From Gracilibacillus lacisalsi DSM 19029 (GTDB taxonomy: Bacteria; Bacillota; Bacilli; Bacillales; Amphibacillaceae), in assembly GCF_000377765.1 (NCBI RefSeq), contig NZ_KB898673.1:45403-109402 (forward strand): 64,000 bases of DNA, read 5' to 3'. Position 1 is the first letter of the stretch; every line of letters starts with the position of its first letter. A program made the translations under genes and the position numbers. Shown here piece by piece: positions 10,136 to 19,945 of the stretch. The notes under the pieces were generated by a model. The model searched no databases. It saw nothing but the letters and a program-made list of their open reading frames with translations, and was not told the DNA's origin.

Positions 10136-12019
10136 ATGCGCACGATTAAAGTAGAGGATCTAGTCAAAACGTATGGTGAGAAAGTATTGTTTGACGAGAT
10201 ATCATTTTCGATTACAGACAGCGATCGTATTGGTTTAATTGGGGTTAATGGTACAGGGAAATCCACCTTGCTAAAAGTATTAGCAGGTATTGATCAGGCA
10301 GAATCCGGCATGATCGATCATCCCAACGATTACAGGATAGAATACCTAGATCAAGACCCGCAATTAACGGACGGGGGCACGGTGCTAAATCAAATATATT
10401 ATGGTGATGCAGAGATGATGGTCACCTTACGACAATACGAATCAGCTGTATTAGCTTTGGAGAGAGATCCTGAAAATGTAACCATGCAAAATCAACTTTT
10501 GAAAATGCAGGAAAAAATGGATCAAATCGAAGCATGGGACGCCATGACTGTTGCTAAAACAATCTTAACCAAATTAGGAGTTCCAGCGTTTGACCAAAAA
10601 ACCGAAAATCTTTCTGGCGGTCAACGTAAACGTGTAGCAATAGCCAAAGCTTTAATTCAACCAGCAGATTTACTGATACTTGATGAGCCAACCAACCATC
10701 TTGACAACGATACGATCGAATGGCTCGAAGAATATTTACCAACTTATCAGGGAGCTATTTTGCTTGTTACACACGATCGCTATTTTCTTAACCGAATTAC
10801 TAACCGTATTTTTGAGTTGGATAAGGGTAACTTATATACATATGAAGGCAATTATCAAACCTTTTTAGAACAAAAAGCGATACGAGAAGAACAAGAAATA
10901 CAAGCAGAACAAAAGCATAAAAATATTCTAAAAAAAGAAATTGCCTGGCTCAAAGCAGGTGTGAAGGCCAGAACAACGAAACAAAAAGCAAGGATTGATC
11001 GTGTAGAAGAGATGAAAGAGAAAACCTTCGACACAAAAAAACAGGATCTATCGTTTCAAGTCGGATCCACTCGCCTTGGGAAAAAAGTCATGGAAGTTAA
11101 AAATCTAGGTAAATCATATGATGGAAAAACCTTGTTTAAAGATTTTAATTTTCTAATTAAGCCTGGTGACAGACTAGGAATAGTTGGTGCTAATGGTAGT
11201 GGGAAAACGACATTACTGAATATTTTAGCTGGTCGTGTCGAGCCGGATACAGGTACAATCGATATTGGGGAAACCGTGAAAATCGGTTATTATACCCAGG
11301 ATCATCCACGACTAGATGATAGTGTCAAAGTAATTGACCTTGTCCGCAATGTTGCAGAGGTTGTCCATACCATAGATGGCAGTGTTATCACCGCTGAACA
11401 AATGCTGGAACGATTTTTATTTCCAAGATCACAACAATGGACATATGTTAAGAAGTTATCAGGTGGGGAACGCCGCAGATTATATTTATTAACCGTATTA
11501 ATGCGCGAACCAAATGTATTATTTCTCGATGAGCCCACTAATGACCTAGATACCGAAACACTCGCGATACTTGAAGACTATTTAGATCAATTTCCGGGTG
11601 TCGTAATCACAGTATCTCATGATCGCTACTTTCTGGATAAAACCGTTGAACAGATTATTGCCTTTACTGAAAATGAAACTTTAACCTTTTTTTATGGCAA
11701 TTATTCTGAATTCCGCGAACAGCAAAAAGAATCAGAGGATAAGCAAAATAAAACGACATCCAAGCATAAACCGAAACGAAAAAAGAAAAAGCTATCCTAT
11801 CATGAACAAAAAGAGTGGGATACAATTGAAGATGAAATAACCGAATTGGAAACAGAACTTGAGCAAATCGCTACAGAAATTGCCGAAGCAGGTAGTGATA
11901 TAGGCAAAATTCAACCACTATACAATAAACAAAGTGAAATCGAGCAACAACTAGAAGAAAAAATGGAAAGATGGGAAGAACTATCCCTTTTAATAGAAGA
12001 ACTGAAGGAGGAATCATAA
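10136..12019 (+). CDS. yfmR: ABC-F family ATPase (Uup/YfmR type)
   Basis: 627 residues with two ABC ATPase domains and no transmembrane segment. First domain: Walker A GVNGTGKST (about 36-44), signature LSGGQRKRVAIA, Walker B LLILDEPTNHLD. Second domain: GANGSGKTT, LSGGERRRLYLL, VLFLDEPTNDLD. An inter-domain linker and a C-terminal charged coiled coil (about 560-625) place it with Uup/YfmR, ribosome-associated ABC-F factors that relieve stalled translation, rather than with drug-resistance ABC-F proteins. The stop overlaps the ATG of the next gene by one base (TAATG), so it is translationally coupled to the aminopeptidase. Confidence 0.88.
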   Translation: MRTIKVEDLVKTYGEKVLFDEISFSITDSDRIGLIGVNGTGKSTLLKVLAGIDQAESGMIDHPNDYRIEYLDQDPQLTDGGTVLNQIYYGDAEMMVTLRQYESAVLALERDPENVTMQNQLLKMQEKMDQIEAWDAMTVAKTILTKLGVPAFDQKTENLSGGQRKRVAIAKALIQPADLLILDEPTNHLDNDTIEWLEEYLPTYQGAILLVTHDRYFLNRITNRIFELDKGNLYTYEGNYQTFLEQKAIREEQEIQAEQKHKNILKKEIAWLKAGVKARTTKQKARIDRVEEMKEKTFDTKKQDLSFQVGSTRLGKKVMEVKNLGKSYDGKTLFKDFNFLIKPGDRLGIVGANGSGKTTLLNILAGRVEPDTGTIDIGETVKIGYYTQDHPRLDDSVKVIDLVRNVAEVVHTIDGSVITAEQMLERFLFPRSQQWTYVKKLSGGERRRLYLLTVLMREPNVLFLDEPTNDLDTETLAILEDYLDQFPGVVITVSHDRYFLDKTVEQIIAFTENETLTFFYGNYSEFREQQKESEDKQNKTTSKHKPKRKKKKLSYHEQKEWDTIEDEITELETELEQIATEIAEAGSDIGKIQPLYNKQSEIEQQLEEKMERWEELSLLIEELKEES

Positions 12020-13257
12020 TGGCAGACAAACAACTACAGGAAAAATACGCAGAACTCGCATTAAAAACAGGTGTGAACTTACAAGAAGGACAAGCACTAG
12101 TCATCAATTCTTCCATCGAAGGAGCAGATTTTACGAGAATTGTTGCCCGTAAGGCATATGAAATGGGTGCTAAAAATGTCCATATTAATTGGTCAGATGA
12201 TGAGCTTACCTATTTGAAATTTAACTATGCATCAGAAGAAGTGTTAACAGATATACCGGAATGGCAAGTAGCGAAGCATTTAGATTTTGCTGAAGATGGT
12301 GCGGCGCTATTATCGATCCGCTCGACTAATCCGGATTTATTGAAAGATATCGATTCTGCGAAAGTCGCAAAAGCAAACAAAGCAAGTGGGCAAGCGATGA
12401 AAGAATTTCGTCAATATACGATGAATGATCGGATTCCATGGTCAATCATCTCCATTCCAACAGGTGACTGGGCACAAAAAATCTTTCCAGATAAATCGAA
12501 AGAAGATGCAATCGAAAGCTTATGGGAAGAGATTTTTAAGATTGTTCGTGTTGATCAGGAAGATCCTGTCGCTGCATGGGATGAACATAATCGTACATTA
12601 AAACAAGCTCGAGAATACTTAAATAAAAAATCTTATAAAGCGTTAATATTCAAGTCAGAAGGTACAGATATTCGCTTTGAACTACCAGAAGGTCATATTT
12701 GGAAGGGTGGATCTGCGAAATTACCAAATGGTAATAATTTCAACCCGAATATGCCGACAGAAGAAGTCTTTACAATGCCACATAAATACAACGTAGATGG
12801 TAAAGTAACTGCAACAAAACCACTTGTATATGGTGGTAATATGATTAATGGCTTCAGTTTAACGTTTAAGGATGGGAAAGTAGTCGACTTTGAAGCAGAA
12901 CAAGGGCATGATACATTAAAGCATTTATTGGAGACAGATGAAGGAGCAACACGCCTTGGAGAATTAGCATTAGTACCACATGCATCTCCGATATCACAAT
13001 CTGGTTTAATTTTCTATAACACCTTATATGATGAAAATGCTTCTTGCCACATTGCATTAGGAAAAGCATATCCAACAAACCTTGAAGGCGGATCTGATAT
13101 GAATGAAGAAGAGCTGGACAAACATGGTGTCAATGATAGTCTGACACATGTTGATTTCATGATCGGATCTGCTGACTTAGATATCGATGGAGAAACGGCA
13201 GATGGAGAAAAAGAACCGGTATTCCGTCAAGGTGCATGGGCCATTGATTTTGATTAA
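12019..13257 (+). CDS. ampS: M29-family aminopeptidase (AmpS-like), copy 1
   Basis: 412 residues, the usual size for thermophilic-type M29 metallo-aminopeptidases. Conserved metal/catalytic blocks are visible near the C-terminal half: GHIWKGGSAK, EEVFTMPHKYNVDG, ASCHIALGKAYP and DFMIGSADLDIDG. It releases N-terminal amino acids from peptides in the cytoplasm. ATG chosen with AAGGAGGAATCATA upstream; a longer frame would run into the ABC-F gene. A paralogue is at 32.1-33.3 kb. Confidence 0.9.
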   Translation: MADKQLQEKYAELALKTGVNLQEGQALVINSSIEGADFTRIVARKAYEMGAKNVHINWSDDELTYLKFNYASEEVLTDIPEWQVAKHLDFAEDGAALLSIRSTNPDLLKDIDSAKVAKANKASGQAMKEFRQYTMNDRIPWSIISIPTGDWAQKIFPDKSKEDAIESLWEEIFKIVRVDQEDPVAAWDEHNRTLKQAREYLNKKSYKALIFKSEGTDIRFELPEGHIWKGGSAKLPNGNNFNPNMPTEEVFTMPHKYNVDGKVTATKPLVYGGNMINGFSLTFKDGKVVDFEAEQGHDTLKHLLETDEGATRLGELALVPHASPISQSGLIFYNTLYDENASCHIALGKAYPTNLEGGSDMNEEELDKHGVNDSLTHVDFMIGSADLDIDGETADGEKEPVFRQGAWAIDFD

Positions 13258-13337
13258 GGATTCGCGAAGCCGCCTAGTTTCTGGGCGTTCGGAGCTAGAC
13301 AGACACCCAATTTTTATACTTTCTGTACAGGAAAAGA

Positions 13338-13372
13338 AAGAACTCTCGTTTGATTTTCGAGAGTTCTTTTAT
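13338..13372 (+). terminator. Terminator after ampS copy 1
   Basis: An 11-bp perfect stem AAGAACTCTCG / CGAGAGTTCTT with a 9-nt loop continues into TT. It can also serve the convergent recQ side through the upstream A-run. Confidence 0.85.
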
Positions 13373-13376
13373 TAGG

Positions 13377-13413
13377 AAGTGTCCAGTAAAATATGAAAAG
13401 TGTACAATAAAAT
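13377..13413. repeat. Two-unit 21-bp AGTGTCC repeat
   Basis: AGTGTCCAGTAAA begins at 13378 and AGTGTACAATAAA at 13399, exactly 21 nt apart. They match the units of the six-unit array at 42.04 kb. It abuts the recQ stop codon. Confidence 0.65.
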
Positions 13414-15186
13414 CTAGGCCTTTTCCAAAAAGCACTCTAAAAACACTTCCCCATATTGTTCGAACTTGCGCTCACCAACACCATGTATTTGTAGCATTTC
13501 GTATTTCGATTTTGGCTTGACTACAGACATTTCACGTAAGCTTTTATCAGAGAAAATCACATATGGCGGAACACCTTGCTGATCTGCTAAAGACTTTCGT
13601 AATCTCCGTAATTGTTCAAACATTTCCGTATCGTATGCAACCACTTCTTTGGTCTCCACTTTGGCAGCCTGTACATATACTTTTTCTTCTCCTGTTAAAA
13701 CCGATAGAGCTCGCTTGCTTAGACGTAGGATCGGGTAACGCCCGCCTTCAGATACTAAAAAATCCTCTGCAACTAAAAATTGAATAAAGGAAACAAGCTC
13801 TTTCTCTGTCATCTCTTTCATCAGTCCGTACGTGGATAGTCGGTCAAAGCGAAATTGCTTTACTTTTTTATCATTGGATCCTTTTAACACCTTCGCTACT
13901 AAACTGGCTCCGAATCGTTCATCCATCCGCTTGACACAAGATAGTACCATCTGTGCTTCCTTTGTACGGTCAACTTTTTCTAAATCACTGTCACAGTTAG
14001 AGCAATTGCCACATGCTTCTGTTGAAGAAATTGTATCATTAAAATAACGGAGAATATATTGCTGCAGGCATTGATCGGTATGGCAATAGTTAATCATTGC
14101 CTGTAATTTATCATATTCACCTTTCTTTTTCTCCTCATCCATCATTTCAGATTGATCAATTAAATATTTTTGCAACGTAATATCTTGTCCAGAAAAAAGT
14201 ATCACACATTGACTTGGTTCACCATCCCGTCCAGCGCGTCCTGCCTCTTGATAATAACTTTCTAGATTCTTCGGTAAGGCATAGTGGAGTACATAACGGA
14301 CATTGGACTTATCAATCCCCATCCCAAATGCATTGGTAGCGACCATTACTCGTGCATTATCATAAATAAAATCATTTTGTGCTTCTTTTCGAGCTTCCTC
14401 TGACATACCTGCATGATACTTTCTAACAGAGAATCCTTTTTCCTGTAACAAAAAATATAGCTGATCGACTTGTTTCCGGGTTATCGCATAAATAATACCA
14501 GTGTCATCTTGATGCGCCTTTAAATAATCCGTGACATATTCTTGACGATCATGTCCTTTTACAACCTGGAAGGTAAGGTTACTACGTGCAAAGCCAGTGT
14601 TAACAACAGCATGATCCTCGACAGCGAGCAGTTGCTGTAAATCACGAATCACTTCCGCGGTAGCTGTTGCTGTTAAACCAATCAGTACAGGACGGTTCCG
14701 TAATTGATGAACGGCTTGAACAACGGTCCGATAACTGGGACGGAAATCATGTCCCCATTGTGAAATACAATGAGCTTCATCAAAAGCAATCAATGACACA
14801 TTCAACGAATTAATGGCAGCAAAAAAAGCATTAGAATCAAAACGTTCTGGTGCAACATAGACAAAGCTGTATTCACCGTTACGAATCTCAGCTAATCTGC
14901 TGAATTGTTCTTCTGTTGTCAGGGAGCTGTTTATGTAGGTAGCTGCAACACCTAAAGATTGTAAGGCATCCACCTGGTCTTTCATCAAGGAAATCAGTGG
15001 GGAGATCACGACGGTAATCCCCTCTTGTGCAAGACCGGGGATTTGATAACAGATAGATTTCCCTCCACCAGTAGGCATAATAGCTAGCGTATTTTCTTGA
15101 TGGAGGATATGGTTCACAATTTTTTCTTGTCCAGGTCGGAAAGCATCATACCCAAAATATTTTTTTAATAAATCCAACGTACTCAT
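13414..15186 (-). CDS. recQ: ATP-dependent DNA helicase RecQ
   Basis: 590 residues. SF2 helicase core with Q-motif region FRPGQ, Walker A MPTGGGKS (about 37-44), DEAH box 136-139 followed by the RecQ-specific CISQWGHDFRPSY aromatic loop, then motifs IV-VI (VATNAFGMGID, QEAGRAGRDG). A Cys4 zinc-binding RQC subdomain (CHTDQC through CGNCSNCD) and a C-terminal HRDC domain (about 515-590) complete the full-length RecQ architecture. It unwinds DNA 3'-5' in recombination and repair. It is monocistronic and convergent with ampS. Confidence 0.95.
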   Translation of the reverse strand: MSTLDLLKKYFGYDAFRPGQEKIVNHILHQENTLAIMPTGGGKSICYQIPGLAQEGITVVISPLISLMKDQVDALQSLGVAATYINSSLTTEEQFSRLAEIRNGEYSFVYVAPERFDSNAFFAAINSLNVSLIAFDEAHCISQWGHDFRPSYRTVVQAVHQLRNRPVLIGLTATATAEVIRDLQQLLAVEDHAVVNTGFARSNLTFQVVKGHDRQEYVTDYLKAHQDDTGIIYAITRKQVDQLYFLLQEKGFSVRKYHAGMSEEARKEAQNDFIYDNARVMVATNAFGMGIDKSNVRYVLHYALPKNLESYYQEAGRAGRDGEPSQCVILFSGQDITLQKYLIDQSEMMDEEKKKGEYDKLQAMINYCHTDQCLQQYILRYFNDTISSTEACGNCSNCDSDLEKVDRTKEAQMVLSCVKRMDERFGASLVAKVLKGSNDKKVKQFRFDRLSTYGLMKEMTEKELVSFIQFLVAEDFLVSEGGRYPILRLSKRALSVLTGEEKVYVQAAKVETKEVVAYDTEMFEQLRRLRKSLADQQGVPPYVIFSDKSLREMSVVKPKSKYEMLQIHGVGERKFEQYGEVFLECFLEKA

Positions 15187-15446
15187 AAAATATCATCCTT
15201 TTAATAAACTCATTGTTAGCATAACATTTTTTAACCACAATACATATAGCAAAACTTGGCTTATCGCTGTTATGTTGGCGGATTTCATTGTCCTACTTCT
15301 ATAGAAATAAATCCCTTTATCGTACAAAGAAAAAAGTTTGAAATAAAAATATTTACATCCAACCTATTAACCTTTAAAATAATGCTAGCTTCTGATGAAA
15401 TTAATGAAAGTAAATATAGATAAAAGATAGAAGGTAAAGGGGGATA

Positions 15447-17294
15447 ATGATGGACTCATTATTATTAATACTCATGCTTATTGCTGTGCTTGGTGTAGGT
15501 TCGCAGTGGGTAGCCTGGAAATTTCGACTGCCGGCAATCGTCGTGATGTCAATAGCAGGGTTACTAGCTGGGCCGATATTCGGACTAATGAATCCAGAGG
15601 AAGCTTTCGGTGATTTATATCGCCCATTTATTTCCATAGCTGTGGCGATTATTCTTTTTGAAGGAAGCTTGAATCTGAATTTTAAAGAAGTAAAAGGGTT
15701 AGGCAAGCCAGTCTTTCGTATTGTTACATGGGGAGCGTTTCTTGCCTGGATTTTCGGATCTTTAACTGCCCATTATGTAGCTGGCTTATCCTGGGCAGTT
15801 GCATTTGTCATCGGTGGTATCTTTATTGTAACAGGTCCTACCGTTATTTTACCACTGTTAAGGCAATCAAAATTAAAACCAACACCAGCAAAAATATTAA
15901 AATGGGAAGGGATTGTCGTCGACCCATTTGGTGCCTTATTAGCTGTTTTTGCGTTTGAATTCATTTTATTCTTGTTAGCTGATGGAAGAGATGCAACAGC
16001 ATTATTGTTTTTCTTATTAGCATCCTTATTTGCTGTAGTGCTAGGGGTTGTCTTTGGGAAAATTACTGGATCGATGTTTGAGTCAGGGCATATACCAGAA
16101 TTTCTAAAATCACCTGCTGTTTTCGCATTAGTTATTGCTTGCTTTATCATAGCGGATGAAGTGAAACATGAAACAGGTTTATTAGCAGTAACCGCAATGG
16201 GGATGACGTTGGCGAATCTTGGTATATCTTCTATTAGGGATATGCGTCACTTTAAAGAGAATATCTCGATGCTTTTAATATCAACAGTATTTATTCTTTT
16301 AACTTCATCGCTGACAATGGACACATTAATGGATGTTTTCCAGCCAGCAATTATTGGATATGTATTATTAATGCTATTTGTCGTTCGCCCACTATCGATT
16401 TTCTTATCGACGATTAACTCGGGTTTATCGTTGCAAGAGAAAACATTGGTGGGCTGGATCGCACCACGAGGGATTGTTGCTTTAACCGTAGCAAGTTATT
16501 TTGCAACTATTTTGGCAGATGAAGGTTTTGCAGGTGCGTCACTTGTCACACCTTTAACCTTTGCATTAGTATTTTCCACGGTTGTTGTCCATGGCTTTTC
16601 AATTGGCTGGCTAGCGAAAAAACTAAATCTTTCATCAGAAGGAAACCCTGGTGTATTAATTGTCGGTTCTAACCGCTTTACTAATGGATTAGCAAAGACG
16701 ATGAAAGAACTAGGTATTCCAGCAGTTGTTGTTGATTCATCGTGGGATCGTCTAAACGGTGCCAGAAAAGCAGGTATTCAGCATAACCATTGTGAGATTT
16801 TATCAGAGCAAACAGAATATACGATGGATTTCACACCGTATGATTACTTGTTAACAGCAACTGAATATGATTCCTATAATGCCTTAGTATGTTCTACATT
16901 CTTGCCTGAGTTTGGTCGAAAGAATGTGTTCCGTTTACCAAAACAAAATCATAGCGGAGATCATTTAGTAGATATTGATCATACGATTGGTGGAAGAGAA
17001 GTATTTACACCTACAGAAGGCATCGAAGAATTGAAATACAAATTAAAGAGCGGTTATGTTTTACGAAAGACATCCCTAACAGATCGTTATTTGTATGAAG
17101 ATTATTTGAAGGATCGTGACAAGGAAACCGTACTGTTATTTGTGTTAAAACAGTCTAAACAAATCGAGTTCTTTACCGATGATTTAGAGACAACAGCAAC
17201 AGCAGGCGATACGATTGTCAGCTTAACACCACCAAGTAAAGAATTTCATAAAATCAAGGAAAAACTAGAGGAAAAAAGAAATGAAAAAAGCTAG
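15447..17294 (+). CDS. CPA1-family cation/proton antiporter with C-terminal TrkA-type domain
   Basis: 615 residues. About 12 transmembrane segments in the first 400 residues, with the Na+/H+ exchanger features FEGSLNLNF and GIVVDPFGALLAV (acidic residue in the transport core). A cytoplasmic Rossmann-like RCK_N-type domain (GVLIVGSNRFTNGLAK, about 405-530) and a RCK_C-like tail follow. It likely exchanges Na+ or K+ for H+ for pH and ion homeostasis. The ion cannot be told from sequence alone. It ends at a strong terminator that overlaps its last codons. Confidence 0.85.
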   Translation: MMDSLLLILMLIAVLGVGSQWVAWKFRLPAIVVMSIAGLLAGPIFGLMNPEEAFGDLYRPFISIAVAIILFEGSLNLNFKEVKGLGKPVFRIVTWGAFLAWIFGSLTAHYVAGLSWAVAFVIGGIFIVTGPTVILPLLRQSKLKPTPAKILKWEGIVVDPFGALLAVFAFEFILFLLADGRDATALLFFLLASLFAVVLGVVFGKITGSMFESGHIPEFLKSPAVFALVIACFIIADEVKHETGLLAVTAMGMTLANLGISSIRDMRHFKENISMLLISTVFILLTSSLTMDTLMDVFQPAIIGYVLLMLFVVRPLSIFLSTINSGLSLQEKTLVGWIAPRGIVALTVASYFATILADEGFAGASLVTPLTFALVFSTVVVHGFSIGWLAKKLNLSSEGNPGVLIVGSNRFTNGLAKTMKELGIPAVVVDSSWDRLNGARKAGIQHNHCEILSEQTEYTMDFTPYDYLLTATEYDSYNALVCSTFLPEFGRKNVFRLPKQNHSGDHLVDIDHTIGGREVFTPTEGIEELKYKLKSGYVLRKTSLTDRYLYEDYLKDRDKETVLLFVLKQSKQIEFFTDDLETTATAGDTIVSLTPPSKEFHKIKEKLEEKRNEKS

Positions 17295-17318
17295 CAACAA
17301 ACTGTTGCTAGCTTTTTT
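17285..17318. terminator. Bidirectional terminator after the antiporter
   Basis: A perfect long stem AAAAAGCTAGCAACA / TGTTGCTAGCTTTTT with a 3-nt loop and T-run overlaps the stop region of the antiporter gene and the end of the convergent small gene. Confidence 0.92.
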
Positions 17319-17490
17319 GCTGCTGGAGCTTTTGGCGAAGGGAGGAAATTTTAGCTGCTAAGCGTTCCAATTCTTTTTCATTATATTCTGTGTTCCCGCC
17401 AACATATACTAATTTTTCAAGGTCGGCAGATAGTCTTGTATAATCAGCTTTTAAGTCTTCTATTTCCGCTTCGATTTCTTTTTTATTCAT
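17308..17490 (-). CDS. Small SE1832-like coiled-coil protein, distal copy
   Basis: About 60 residues, highly charged and helical (KKEIEAEIEDLKADYTRLSA), with a conserved YVGGN turn between two helices, resembling the SE1832 family of small uncharacterised Firmicute proteins. Function unknown. The ATG is preceded by TTGGAG at 8 nt; an in-frame GTG 9 nt earlier overlaps that SD. It is an identical duplicate of its upstream neighbour apart from the last residues (ends QKLQQQKS). Confidence 0.8.
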   Translation of the reverse strand: MNKKEIEAEIEDLKADYTRLSADLEKLVYVGGNTEYNEKELERLAAKISSLRQKLQQQKS

Positions 17491-17711
17491 CTTATTCACT
17501 CCAAATATGAATTCTTTTGGAGCTTTTGGCGAAGGGAGGAAATTTTAGCTGCTAAGCGTTCCAATTCTTTTTCATTATATTCTGTGTTCCCGCCAACATA
17601 TACTAATTTTTCAAGGTCGGCAGATAGTCTTGTATAATCAGCTTTTAAGTCTTCTATTTCCGCTTCGATTTCTTTTTTATTCATCTTATTCACTCCAAAT
17701 ATGAATTCTTT
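17325..17711. repeat. Perfect tandem duplication, 194-bp unit
   Basis: The segment starting at 17325 (GGAGCTTTTGGCGAAGGG) recurs at 17519, a 194-bp period, with no difference seen until the end of the second copy. It contains the whole small gene and its SD. The absence of silent differences implies a recent event or ongoing homogenisation. Confidence 0.92.
17496..17684 (-). CDS. Small SE1832-like coiled-coil protein, proximal copy
   Basis: About 62 residues, identical to the downstream copy except its end (QKLQKNSYLE), because the coding frame runs across the duplication junction into the leader of the second copy. Its stop lies 5 nt before the next ATG, so the SD of the second copy is inside this gene. 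Function unknown. Confidence 0.8.
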   Translation of the reverse strand: MNKKEIEAEIEDLKADYTRLSADLEKLVYVGGNTEYNEKELERLAAKISSLRQKLQKNSYLE

Positions 17712-18007
17712 ACTTCATAGTAAAGCGTAAATCAGTTAACGAGAATAGGCAAGTAACATGCTAAAATAAACAAAAACTACCAAAAAAATGAAAAGGATGT
17801 ACCTTTTTTGGAGGATTATGAATTATTTATGAGCATACGACATTATATATCCATGAAAGCCGAACATTTTTTTTATATACGACTATTTGTGGTTTAATTG
17901 ATCTCAATCAGGGTATAGTAAATTTGTGAAGAATGCAACATTTTTGTAACATTAAATATAGTATAAATTCGGAAATGCAGTAATCCTTTATACAGAGGAG
18001 GAAGGAA
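17712..18007. other. Intergenic region upstream of the TRAP operon
   Basis: No gene is seen. It contains an 8-bp inverted repeat CCAAAAAA / TTTTTTGG at 17780-17811 that could form a hairpin, and an AT-rich stretch with TATAGT and TATAAA near 17957-17967 that may be the -10 of the operon. I could not pair it with a convincing -35. Confidence 0.4.
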
Positions 18008-18580
18008 TTGTTGAAAATATTTCGTTGGATAGACAAGATTGTTATGAAGTTGGAGGAATTTATCCTTAGCTTCTCGATTATATTAATTTCCATCATGATA
18101 GTAGGTAATGTTATAGCACGTGAAGTGTTTCAATCGGGAGCTTTCTACTTTGCATATGAAGTAAGTAAATTCGCAATCGTTATTGCCACATTCATGGGGA
18201 TTGCATATGCAGCTAGAAAAGGGCGACATATCAGTATGTCAGCATTTTATGATTTTGCTCCGTTCAAAGTGCGTAAAATTATGATGATTTTTATTAATTT
18301 CGTAACTGCGATTGTGATGTTTGCTATGGCATACTTCTCCTACAGCTATGTGATGTTTGAACATAGTACAGGAGCAATCACGACTTCATTAGAACTTCCT
18401 AGATATTTAATGGCTGTCTTTATTCCAATCGGTTTCGTAACAGCAGGTATTCAATTTTTACGTAATACGTACGTTAACTTTACAGCTAAGGCAAAAGATA
18501 AAGTATATTTAGGTATCGATGCAGTAGATTACAATGATAAAGAGACAAAAGAAGTAAAGTTGGAAGATTTATCTGTATAA
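18008..18580 (+). CDS. dctQ: TRAP transporter small permease (DctQ)
   Basis: 190 residues with four transmembrane segments, the standard DctQ topology. It partners with the large permease in a Na+-driven tripartite system importing organic acids. The start is a TTG with GGAGG 6 nt upstream; a second TTG follows directly. Order Q-M-P with the next two genes. Confidence 0.88.
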   Translation: MLKIFRWIDKIVMKLEEFILSFSIILISIMIVGNVIAREVFQSGAFYFAYEVSKFAIVIATFMGIAYAARKGRHISMSAFYDFAPFKVRKIMMIFINFVTAIVMFAMAYFSYSYVMFEHSTGAITTSLELPRYLMAVFIPIGFVTAGIQFLRNTYVNFTAKAKDKVYLGIDAVDYNDKETKEVKLEDLSV

Positions 18581-18608
18581 ACGATAAAAGAGTAGAGAGG
18601 AAAAGTTT

Positions 18609-19880
18609 ATGTTAGCCACATTATTAACGATAATGGTTATATTATTGCTGTTAAATTTCCCGATGATGATACCGTTAATCTTAGGACCAGTTATCATCAT
18701 GTTAATTTTTAATCCGAATTTAAATATGGATTTATTAATGGGGCAATTGTTAACAGGTATTGAATCACCTGTATTATTATGTGTTCCGTTATTCATATTT
18801 GCAGCAGACATTATGACATCTGGAAAAACGTCAAACAGATTATTGGACTTTATTGGTGCGTTTGTAGGCCATATTCGTGGGGGATATGCAGTTACGACAG
18901 CAGCAGCATGTACATTGTTTGGTGCAATTTCGGGATCAACACAGGCAACGGTTGTTGCAATAGGTCGACCAATGCGTGAAAGATTATTAAAGGTCGGTTA
19001 TAAAGATTCTAGTGCCATGGCACTTATCATTAACTCAAGTGATGCCGCATTGCTTGTACCTCCAAGTATTGGGATGATTATCTACGCTATGGCGGCAGGA
19101 TCAGGTGTATCAGTTGGTGATTTATTTATTGCTGGTATTATTCCAGGTCTGATGGTGTTCTTAGCGTTTACAATTTATAGTGTTATTTATGCAAGAATAA
19201 AAGATATCCCGTTAGCTGAAAGAGTATCATGGCCAGACAGATTTAAGTTTTTAAGAAAATCTTTATTACCACTAGGTTTTCCTGTTATTATCATCGGTGG
19301 TATTTATTTAGGATATTTTACACCGGTTGAAGCATCCGGTATCTCGGTATTATATGCGATTATTTTAGAAGTACTCATTTTCAAAACAATACCGTGGAAA
19401 AAACTCCCTAGCATCGCCCTTTCAACAGGGTTAGTTACATCGGCCGTATTTATTTTAGTGGCTGGTGGACAATTATTTACGTGGGTACTTGGGTATGCTA
19501 GAATTCCACAACAGATCACTGAAGCTGTGTTGGGAACTGACCCAAGTGCAGTATATGTGTTAATTATTGTCAGTATATTTTTCTTTGTAGGATGTATGTT
19601 CGTAGATCCTATTGTGGTTATTTTAATATTGACACCTATTTTTGCTCCTGCAGCAGAGCAAGCAGGTGTAGATTTAATACACCTTGGAATTATTATTACA
19701 TTCCAAGCAGCACTAGGTTCAGCAACACCACCATTTGGTGTAGATATTTTTACAGCAAGTGCGGTATTTAAGAAACCATACTTAGAAGTTATTAGAAGTA
19801 CACCGCCATTTATTATCATGTTATTGATAATTGGTGTTCTACTAATTATCTTCCCACAATTATCATTAGTATTAATCTAA
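18609..19880 (+). CDS. dctM: TRAP transporter large permease (DctM)
   Basis: 423 residues with about 12 transmembrane helices. Family motifs are visible: PLFIFAADIM, GAISGSTQATVVAIG, and LLVPPSIGMIIYA, plus the second inverted half with GCMFVDPIVVILILTPIF and ATPPFGVDIF. It is the translocating subunit of the TRAP system. The ATG is 28 nt after dctQ with AGAGAGGAAAAG upstream. Confidence 0.93.
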   Translation: MLATLLTIMVILLLLNFPMMIPLILGPVIIMLIFNPNLNMDLLMGQLLTGIESPVLLCVPLFIFAADIMTSGKTSNRLLDFIGAFVGHIRGGYAVTTAAACTLFGAISGSTQATVVAIGRPMRERLLKVGYKDSSAMALIINSSDAALLVPPSIGMIIYAMAAGSGVSVGDLFIAGIIPGLMVFLAFTIYSVIYARIKDIPLAERVSWPDRFKFLRKSLLPLGFPVIIIGGIYLGYFTPVEASGISVLYAIILEVLIFKTIPWKKLPSIALSTGLVTSAVFILVAGGQLFTWVLGYARIPQQITEAVLGTDPSAVYVLIIVSIFFFVGCMFVDPIVVILILTPIFAPAAEQAGVDLIHLGIIITFQAALGSATPPFGVDIFTASAVFKKPYLEVIRSTPPFIIMLLIIGVLLIIFPQLSLVLI

Positions 19881-19884
19881 GTTA

Positions 19885-19915
19885 TTAAAGTGGTTTATCT
19901 ATTCAGCCACTTTAA
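19885..19915 (+). terminator. Intercistronic hairpin between dctM and dctP
   Basis: A 9-bp inverted repeat TTAAAGTGG / CCACTTTAA with a 13-nt loop has no T-run. It may be a processing or mRNA-stabilising hairpin raising binding-protein expression over the permeases. Confidence 0.45.
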
Positions 19916-19945
19916 ATAAATTGTTACAAAAATTATTAGGGGGTA

